From Panaeolus papilionaceus (lineage: Eukaryota > Basidiomycota > Agaricomycetes > Agaricales): a DNA stretch of 13,533 nt. The stretch covers positions 1 through 13,533 of the forward strand of contig JADNRZ010000070.1 of NCBI GenBank assembly GCA_015501605.1, read 5' to 3'. The notes under the pieces are model-generated. The model worked only from the letters and a program-made list of their open reading frames with translations. It was not told the DNA's origin and made no database searches. Positions 8,796-13,533 of the stretch are shown piece by piece. The position numbers and the translations under genes are program-made. Numbering within the stretch: position 1 is the first letter of the stretch; every line of letters begins with the position of its first letter.

Positions 8796-9521
8796 TACTG
8801 GCCAATTGTGCTGTTGAACACCTTGGGGAAACTTTTCGAGAAGATGATCTCCAACCGTATCCAGTTCAAGTCCATTGAACATGGTGTCTTCCACCCCAAC
8901 CAACTCGGCGGCATTCGTCAGTGCTCAACCGAGGATGCAGGGCTTATCTTGACGCACTTGGTGCGCGCAGGATGGGCCAGGGGCCTGAAAACGAGTGTTG
9001 TGGCTTTTGACATCGCACAGTTCTTCCCCTCTCTTAACCACACAGTGTTGTTGGCTACCCTCAGGAAGCAGGGATTCTCCGCGCGAGTGGTCGATTTCTT
9101 CGCTTCTTACCTTGTTGGACGCTCCACCAGATATGCATGGAATTCCTTTGTCTCTGAACCACGTCCTGCGGACGTAGGGTTTGGCCAGGGCTCTGCTCTA
9201 TCGCCAGTCCTTTCAGCTCTCTACATCGCACTGCTCATGAAGCTGTACGAGCTCCGGACCACTCACTTTGAGTCCACCCTGCTCTCATTTGTTGATGATG
9301 GCACCATCCTCGTCCAATCCCCCTCCCTCGATCGTAACAACAAAGTCCTTAGGGACGCATATGCAGTCATCTATGCGCTTTTCACCGCCTTTGCCCTCGT
9401 TCTTGAACATGACAAGTCTGAGCTCTTCCACTTCTCTCGTGCACGCGACAAGTACAACCCACCGCTGGATCTAGGCTTCGCTCCCTACACTGGCAACACT
9501 CCCCTCACACACGCTTCTTGA
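8796..9521 (+). pseudogene. Reverse transcriptase fragment of LINE C
   Basis: A single open frame has the RT motifs QLGGIRQCSTEDA, SVVAFDIAQFFPSLNH, GQGSALSPVLSALYIA, LLSFVDDGTI with the catalytic FVDD (about 9286-9303) and LVLEHDKSELFHFSR, ending at TGA 9519-9521. The start is a truncation border, not a start codon. The matching region of LINE A continues into PIWRYLGFYFDR, and only a faint YLG-like trace of this appears here in another frame near 9540-9560, so the reading frame was probably lost shortly before 9521. It is part of an ORF2 and cannot act alone. Confidence 0.8.
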
Positions 9522-9595
9522 CCCTGAACCACCACCTTCCTATTTGGGCTCACACTCAACAACTCGAATCTACTACTGCTAAACATCGAGCTCAA
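9522..9595 (+). other. Residual tail of LINE C up to the LTR border
   Basis: There is no supportable gene here. It is probably frame-shifted C sequence. The five bases ctcaa at 9591-9595, just outside the LTR, are the candidate target-site duplication of the gypsy element. The second copy would lie next to the 5' LTR outside the window. Confidence 0.4.
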
Positions 9596-9607
9596 TGTCA
9601 AAGGAGG

Positions 9608-9624
9608 GGACGCCTCGTGCGTCC
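9608..9624. repeat. GC hairpin near the outer end of the LTR
   Basis: GGACGC, a 5-nt loop and GCGTCC form a perfect 6-bp stem twelve bases inside the outer LTR edge. It could be part of the RNA structure near the U5 end or be recognised by integrase. Both readings are inferences. Confidence 0.55.
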
Positions 9625-9696
9625 AGTTCGTTAGGAGGGCAACGGCCTACAAGCCCTGTCTTCCATCCTGTAAGGGCACCTCAGACACACACAAGT

Positions 9697-9772
9697 CCTG
9701 GGGGAGATCCAAAGATATATATCAGCTCTACATAAATACAGGAAGTAGGCTCACCTGGGGGAGATCCAAAGA
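9697..9772. repeat. 19-bp direct repeat inside the LTR
   Basis: The same 19 bases, cctgggggagatccaaaga, occur at 9697-9715 and 9754-9772, with a 57-bp period. They lie downstream of the candidate TATA box on the element's strand, in the likely transcribed part of the LTR. Confidence 0.85.
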
Positions 9773-9807
9773 GAAAGAGGTAAAGGATCAAACCCAGGTG
9801 AAACAGC

Positions 9808-9815
9808 TATTTAAG
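9808..9815 (-). promoter_or_regulatory. Candidate TATA box of the LTR promoter
   Basis: CTTAAATA on the minus strand lies just downstream of the palindrome at 9829-9850 and inside a plausible U3. A second AT-rich stretch, tatataatat-like, at 9949-9963 is the alternative. The choice between them is uncertain. Confidence 0.4.
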
Positions 9816-9828
9816 TGATGAGCTGGCA

Positions 9829-9850
9829 TTGGCATCAGCCTTGATGCCAA
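9829..9850 (-). promoter_or_regulatory. Palindrome inside the LTR, possible protein-binding site
   Basis: TTGGCATCA, a 4-nt spacer and TGATGCCAA form a perfect inverted repeat with 9-bp arms. On the element's strand it sits about 14 bp upstream of CTTAAATA (9815-9808), a candidate TATA box. Its position fits an upstream activator or operator site. The binding factor is unknown. Confidence 0.5.
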
Positions 9851-10079
9851 ACAATGCCTTTGGGAATAAACAAAGGGAAACACAAAGGAATGACTATGTA
9901 ACAGTGGAAACAAGTGAATAACAAATGAGTGACAACTAAAGGAGGGTGTAATATAATATATATGAGTCCATGGTATGTCCAGATAATGAAATAGAGCAAA
10001 GGGAAATAGGGGAAAGGAGAGACAAGAGAGACAAGAATAAGGAAAGGAATAGGAGGTAGCAGGAGATCCCCTGACATTA

Positions 10080-10089
10080 CCCCCCCTCT
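10080..10089 (-). promoter_or_regulatory. Polypurine tract of the gypsy element
   Basis: On the minus strand AGAGGGGGGG lies directly before TAA and the TGTCAG start of the LTR, partly inside the pol stop codon. This is where plus-strand DNA synthesis is primed in LTR retroelements. Confidence 0.85.
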
Positions 10090-11428
10090 AGGATTGCTTC
10101 GCCCTCGAAGCATGAAGTCCAGCCTGTTTGTAAGGAATATGAGCATAAGTGGTCCTGATAACCTTTGGAGCCTTAGGATTCTCTGCATAGAAGTCCTTGA
10201 TGAGGTCAGGAGCATGGACATCGTCAGCTGGTTCCCAAGAATTCCAACCAGCATCGTATCCTTCCCATTTGATCAGGTATCGAAGTTTGCCTCTGATGAA
10301 CTTGCTGTTCAAAATCTTCTCCACAACGAACTCTTCAACATTGTCAACAAGCACAGGAGGTGGGGGTAGCTTGGCTCTTCGACCAGAGATGGGGTCATAA
10401 GGAGCAGGAGTGAGTCTGACAACATGGAAGACTGGATGGATGCGGGAGAGGGATTTAGGAAGCTGAAGACGGTAGGCATTCTTTCCAACACTAGAAATGA
10501 CTGGGTAAGGACCAACTCGCTTGTGGGAGAGCTTCTTGGATGGCCGAGTGGTTTGGATGTCTGAAGCATCAAGGTAGACACGATCTCCAGGCTTGATCTC
10601 AGGAGCCTTGGTGCGACGCCGGTTGTAGTACCTAGCCATGTCCTCCTTAGCAGCTGCTAAGGCAGCACGAGCTTCCTCAAGAGCAGTCTTCATCCTATCA
10701 GTGAACTCATTCACAGTTTCCATCCGGGAGGGAGGAAGAGGTTCAAAGCCCATGCGAGGATGTTGACCAGAGTCTAGAAGGAAGGGAGTCTGCTGGGTGG
10801 AGGAGTGGACATGGTTGTTGTAGGCAAACTCAGCCATGGAAAGGATGTCGTACCAGTCGTCCTGTCGCTCAGAGATGTAGAGCCTGAGGTATTGTTCCAA
10901 CTCCTGGTTGACACGCTCAGTCTGCCCATCAGTTTGAGGGTGATAGGCAGTGCTACGAGCTGGCTCAATCCCAAGCAGCCTGTAGAGTTCAGTAGTGAAC
11001 TCTGCAATGAACTGTGGACCGCGATCAGAGACTACCTTGGATGGGAGGCCATGGAGTTTCCAGATATGGTCACGATACATGCGGGCAGTGCCTAGGGCAG
11101 AGACAGTGGTAGTGGTAGCAGTGAAGTGGGCGCGTTTGGAAAGGGAGTCAACAACAACCATGATGGCATCATAACCATTGGACTCAGGAAGCTCGACAAT
11201 GAAGTCCACACTGATATGGTCCCAACGGCGGTCAGGAACAGCAAGGGGCTCAAGCTCTCCAAGGGGTCGCTGCCTGATGGTCTTGGTCCTAAGACACATG
11301 TCACAGGTGCTGGTGTAGAGTCCAATGAACTTAGACATGCGAGGCCACCAGTAGTTCCTAGACACAAGCTCCAAGGTCTTCCAACGTCCAGGGTGTCCAG
11401 CAAGAGTGGAGTCATGACAGAGAGCCAC
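10088..11428 (-). CDS. Gypsy integrase with C-terminal chromodomain, intact 446-codon segment of pol
   Basis: Integrase joins the cDNA ends to host DNA, and the chromodomain usually guides chromoviruses to marked chromatin. The frame opens inside pol, so Met 11428 is not a natural start; related sequence continues upstream in this frame to about 11524 (SLRSSEWDEADGLIYFCGK). Counting from that Met, the zinc module is H5, H12, C42, C45. The catalytic triad is D75 (VDFIVELP), D135 (SDRGPQF) and E171 (QTERVNQ), with the expected 35 residues between the last two. A GPYPVI / FHVVRL segment typical of the gypsy integrase C-terminus follows. The chromodomain is at about residues 365-416. All key residues are present. 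It would work only as part of a polyprotein, and the rest is frameshifted. Confidence 0.9.
   Translation of the reverse strand: MALCHDSTLAGHPGRWKTLELVSRNYWWPRMSKFIGLYTSTCDMCLRTKTIRQRPLGELEPLAVPDRRWDHISVDFIVELPESNGYDAIMVVVDSLSKRAHFTATTTTVSALGTARMYRDHIWKLHGLPSKVVSDRGPQFIAEFTTELYRLLGIEPARSTAYHPQTDGQTERVNQELEQYLRLYISERQDDWYDILSMAEFAYNNHVHSSTQQTPFLLDSGQHPRMGFEPLPPSRMETVNEFTDRMKTALEEARAALAAAKEDMARYYNRRRTKAPEIKPGDRVYLDASDIQTTRPSKKLSHKRVGPYPVISSVGKNAYRLQLPKSLSRIHPVFHVVRLTPAPYDPISGRRAKLPPPPVLVDNVEEFVVEKILNSKFIRGKLRYLIKWEGYDAGWNSWEPADDVHAPDLIKDFYAENPKAPKVIRTTYAHIPYKQAGLHASRAKQS
10181..10336 (-). other. Chromodomain at the integrase C-terminus
   Basis: The segment EEFVVEKILNSK, then RYLIKWEGYDAGWNSWEP, then a helical DLIKDFYAENP end, has the shape of a canonical chromodomain: an aromatic or hydrophobic residue in the first strand, KWEGY, and NSWEP followed by the helix. 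The aromatic cage would be F367 or its neighbour plus the W and Y/W of the KWEGY-W stretch. Canonical group I chromodomains bind methylated histone H3 lysine 9. Binding by this copy is an inference. Confidence 0.88.
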
Positions 11429-11719
11429 AATGCGACGACGAAGATCACCACCTGGTGGAACATAGAGCTTTCCACAGAAGTAGATAAGACCATCAGCTTC
11501 ATCCCACTCTGAGGAGCGAAGAGACTGAGATCCAGTCTTTCTGAGGCCTTGACTGCCTTGGCCACAGTGTCCTCAAGATCAGAGGCCTCCTTGGAATGTC
11601 GACGGATCTCACGAACCAGAGAGCGTTCCTGTCCAACAAATTCCAGACCTTCTAGTGCACGAACTGCAAACATCCCTGGGGTGAGGAGGGTGATGTTCTG
11701 GTTGTCACGTTCACTAGAA

Positions 11720-12175
11720 CCATGGTCAGACGACGTGAGAGAGCATCTGCTTTTCCCATAGTAGCTCCTGCCTTGTGCTGCATGACAAAGTCAAAGCGGG
11801 CCAGAGTGAGAGACCAGCGGGCTTGCCTGCGGTTGAGGTTCTGAGACGACATGAAGTATTCCAAGTTCTTGTGGTCAGTCCAGATCTCAAACTTGTGGCG
11901 GGCACCCTCAAGGAAGTGTCTCCATTCCTGTAAGGCTCGAATGATTGCAAGCATTTCCTTGTCATGAATCTCATAATTCCTTTCGACAGGAGAGAGTGAC
12001 TTGGAAAGAAAGCAATTGGATGCCACTTTCCATCTTCTGGAGACTGCTGAGAGAGTACAGCACCAGTGGCGAAGTCTGAAGAGTCAGCTTCAAGCCGGAA
12101 AGGGAGATCATCATTGGGAGCAGCAAGGACAGGGGAGGAGGTGACAGCATCCTTGATGGACTGGAAGGCAGTAGC
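11720..12175 (-). other. Gypsy RNase H domain (frameshifted)
   Basis: Acidic residues typical of the gypsy RNase H are visible: Asp in the [10 protein letters not shown] segment (about 12092-12065), Glu in [17 protein letters not shown] (about 11982-11935) and Asp in IWTDHKNLEYF (about 11886-11850). The tail ADALSRR at about 11743-11720 is the usual end of the domain. A missing base near 12176 and a lost T near 12006 (ttcttt before ccaag) put the pieces in different frames. Confidence 0.85.
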
Positions 12176-13030
12176 GCAGCAGGAGACCAGGAAAACTCAG
12201 TGGAGCTCTTGGTAAGATCAAAGAGGGGACGTGCATGATGAGAGAAGTCCTTGATGAACCGTCGATAGAAGTTGGCAAAACCCAGGAAAGATTGGACTTC
12301 TTTCCTATTGGTGGGGGTGGGCCATTGAGCAACTCCAGCAACTTTGACAGGATCCATCTCGACTCGGTTCTCAGCAACGATAAGCCCAAGGTACTCAATG
12401 CGTGTCTTCTCAAACTCGCATTTCTCCAGACGGAGGCAGAGACCATGTTCCTCTAGACGCTTCAGGACCCTATGAGTGACCTCTCGATGCTCAGGAATAT
12501 CCTTGGTGAAGATCAGGATGTCATCCAGATATACCACAACCACACCTTCAGAGATCATGTCTTGGAAGATCTCGTTCATCATGGTTTGGAAGGTGGCAGG
12601 ACTGTTGGTGAGACCAAAGAACATGACAAGAGGTTCGAAGAGACCTCTGTGAGTGCGAAAAGCAGCCTTCCACTCATCTCCTTCTTTGATGCGGACATTG
12701 TTGAAACCCCAACGAATGTCAAGCTTGGTGAAGTAGCGTGCACCACGAAGTTGGTTGATAAGGTCAGAGATGAGAGGGAGAGGGTACTTGTTCTTCACAG
12801 TCATATCATTGAGCATGCGATAGTCCTGGACCAGACGAAGGGAGCCATCCTTTTTCTTCACAAAGAAGACTGGTGATGCCATGGGGGACTTGGAGCGGCG
12901 AATCTTTCCCTGAGCCTCGTTCTCAGCAAGGAAGCGCTCAGCCTCTTCACGTTCTGCAGGGTTTAATGGGTAAACCTTGCATCCCTTGGGTTGAGCTCCA
13001 GGAATGAGCTCAATCGCATGATCCCAAGGC
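12170..13030 (-). other. Gypsy reverse transcriptase domain
   Basis: The domain starts around [13 protein letters not shown] and [15 protein letters not shown]. It continues with [37 protein letters not shown], the first catalytic Asp in [15 protein letters not shown], the block [19 protein letters not shown], the catalytic [11 protein letters not shown] (about 12543-12511) and the [16 protein letters not shown] connection. From about 13030 to 12176 the sequence is in one frame. [10 protein letters not shown] has Trp where many relatives have Tyr, Gly or Ala; I would not read function into that. Confidence 0.9.
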
Positions 13031-13533
13031 TTCTCTCAGGAAGCTTAAGAAACTCAGCTTCAGAGAAGACACGATGGAAGAGACTCTGATAGTCAGGGAC
13101 TGGACCATGAGGTGAGGAAGGGAGAGTGGTCTGTTCTGGTTGAGGAGCAGAGTTACGCAAGAAACCTTCAGCCAGGCGTTGACTGATGGTTGAAGTAGCG
13201 TTGATATGCTCTTCAGCTTCCTCAGGGAGTAAGCCAGAAACCCAGACACGATCGCCTTCCTCAAGATCAAATGGCAGATCAGAGGACTCGAGATCATCAG
13301 AATCTTCAGGGGAAGACTCTTCAGGGGTGAGAGAGGGGGCAGGACCAGAGCGGCAGGCATTCACCTTGGCTTCTTCCTTACGAGCAGCCTTCTTTCCTCA
13401 TTGAGTTCCTTCTTGCAACCAAAGCATCGACTGCTAGGCTTGCAACGAGACATCTTGACTTCTCCAGTTTCCCAATTGACTTCAGGATTGTGATCCCTGA
13501 ACCAAGTGTATCCAATGATCAGCTTTGCTTCTA

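Larger units (their letters stand above)
8796..9595 (+). mobile_element. LINE copy C: fragment of a third LINE, truncated at both ends
   Basis: Plus-strand RT sequence begins abruptly at the A-prime border with YWPIVLLNTLGK, where the relatives have FRPIVLLN. Recognisable homology continues to about 9500. The fragment is then cut by the gypsy LTR at 9596. Its protein resembles A's RT closely, but its DNA is much more diverged than A is from A-prime (roughly 70 percent by eye), so it belongs to another family. Whether it is the same family as B cannot be judged because no region is shared. Confidence 0.75.
9596..10076 (-). repeat. 3' LTR of the gypsy element (481 bp)
   Basis: On the minus strand the LTR begins with TGTCAGGGG immediately after the polypurine tract and ends with CCTTTGACA. 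The ends form the TGTCA/TGACA inverted repeat expected of LTRs. The first end is firm because of the polypurine tract. The second rests on the inverted repeat and on the stop of LINE C sequence; the 5' LTR that would prove it is outside the window. It holds two AT-rich TATA-like stretches, a 22-bp palindrome, a 19-bp direct repeat and a GC hairpin, each listed separately. Confidence 0.75.
9596..13533 (-). mobile_element. Ty3/gypsy chromovirus, 3' part with 3' LTR; right end outside the window
   Basis: Read on the minus strand, the order is end of protease, linker, reverse transcriptase with YLDD, RNase H, zinc-binding HHCC and DDE integrase, chromodomain, polypurine tract and LTR. This is the pol order of Ty3/gypsy elements. 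The C-terminal chromodomain places it among the chromoviruses, which are common in fungi. Gag, most of the protease, the primer-binding site and the 5' LTR are beyond the right edge. Its sequence is less GC-rich than LINE A. Confidence 0.93.
10088..13533 (-). pseudogene. pol: Gypsy pol polyprotein, frameshifted, N-terminal part outside the window
   Basis: The polyprotein would supply protease, RT/RNase H and integrase. Homology continues through the whole stretch but changes frame about six times: near 13396, 13036, 12176, 12006, 11703 and 11524. Each is explained by one missing base, and four of the six fall in A or T runs of three to four bases (13396, 13036, 12006, 11524). The protease end at 13533-13440 has IIGYTWFRDHNPEVNW. 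An acidic linker (SSPEDSDDLESSDLPFDLEE) covers about 13380-13060. RT, RNase H, integrase and chromodomain follow and are listed separately. The stop is TAG 10090-10088, overlapping the polypurine tract. As written, only the integrase-chromodomain part is a long intact frame. Confidence 0.9.

Noticed and set aside
7897..9595. A-prime plus C as one LINE with a 5' inversion (twin priming)
   Set aside because: Twin priming gives non-overlapping parts of one element. Here both halves contain the same RT region and their DNA differs far more than A differs from A-prime.
9697..9772. The 19-bp repeats as a CRISPR array
   Set aside because: There are only two copies, inside an LTR, in a fungal-type element.
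10094..12876. Plus-strand open frames across the gypsy pol
   Set aside because: They are antisense to well-conserved RT, RNase H, integrase and chromodomain sequence.
1..13533. A new defence, signalling or biosynthetic system
   Set aside because: Every stretch long enough to judge belongs to a known retrotransposon type. No unexplained gene of reasonable size remains.

Overview
The window is made entirely of transposable elements. It looks like a repeat-rich island in a filamentous fungus, most likely a mushroom-forming basidiomycete (Agaricomycetes). That placement is an inference from the style of the elements: non-LTR retrotransposons with a CCHC-knuckle gag, an APE-type endonuclease, an FVDD reverse transcriptase and RNase H (Tad-like), next to a Ty3/gypsy chromovirus with a C-terminal chromodomain. 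I see no host gene, rRNA, tRNA, CRISPR array or bacterial feature.

Layout: (1) 1-6041, plus strand: LINE copy 'A', cut by the left window edge. It has an ORF1/gag with three zinc knuckles, an ORF2 (endonuclease, RT, RNase H, C-terminal Cys/His segment), a 3' UTR and a 13-A tail. Both ORFs carry many frameshifts. (2) 6042-7896, minus strand: the 5' part of a different LINE, 'B', with a 132-nt leader and a gag frame of 574 codons broken only by two TGA stops. It ends exactly at A's poly(A), inside its second zinc knuckle. (3) 7897-8795, minus strand: 'A-prime', an inverted partial copy of A's RT region in one open frame. (4) 8796-9595, plus strand: 'C', an RT fragment of a third, diverged LINE. 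(5) 9596-13533, minus strand: a gypsy chromovirus with a 481-bp LTR (9596-10076), a polypurine tract and pol in the order protease end, linker, RT, RNase H, integrase, chromodomain. Its 5' LTR, gag and most of the protease lie beyond the right edge.

The simplest history is nested insertion. C is oldest. A 5'-truncated A-family copy (A-prime) landed in C in the opposite direction, B landed in A-prime with its 5' end preserved, and A landed in B's gag. The gypsy element separately landed in C. Nothing here looks able to move by itself: A and the gypsy pol carry repeated single-base frameshifts, and B, A-prime and C are fragments. The longest intact enzyme frame is the gypsy integrase plus chromodomain.

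I found no new biological system. The points most worth checking are the nesting order, the exact junctions (which may define B's 5' end), the homopolymer-biased frameshifts (decay or sequencing error), the two TGA codons in B gag, the Asn in A's endonuclease SDH motif, and the palindromes in the LTR and in A's coding sequence.
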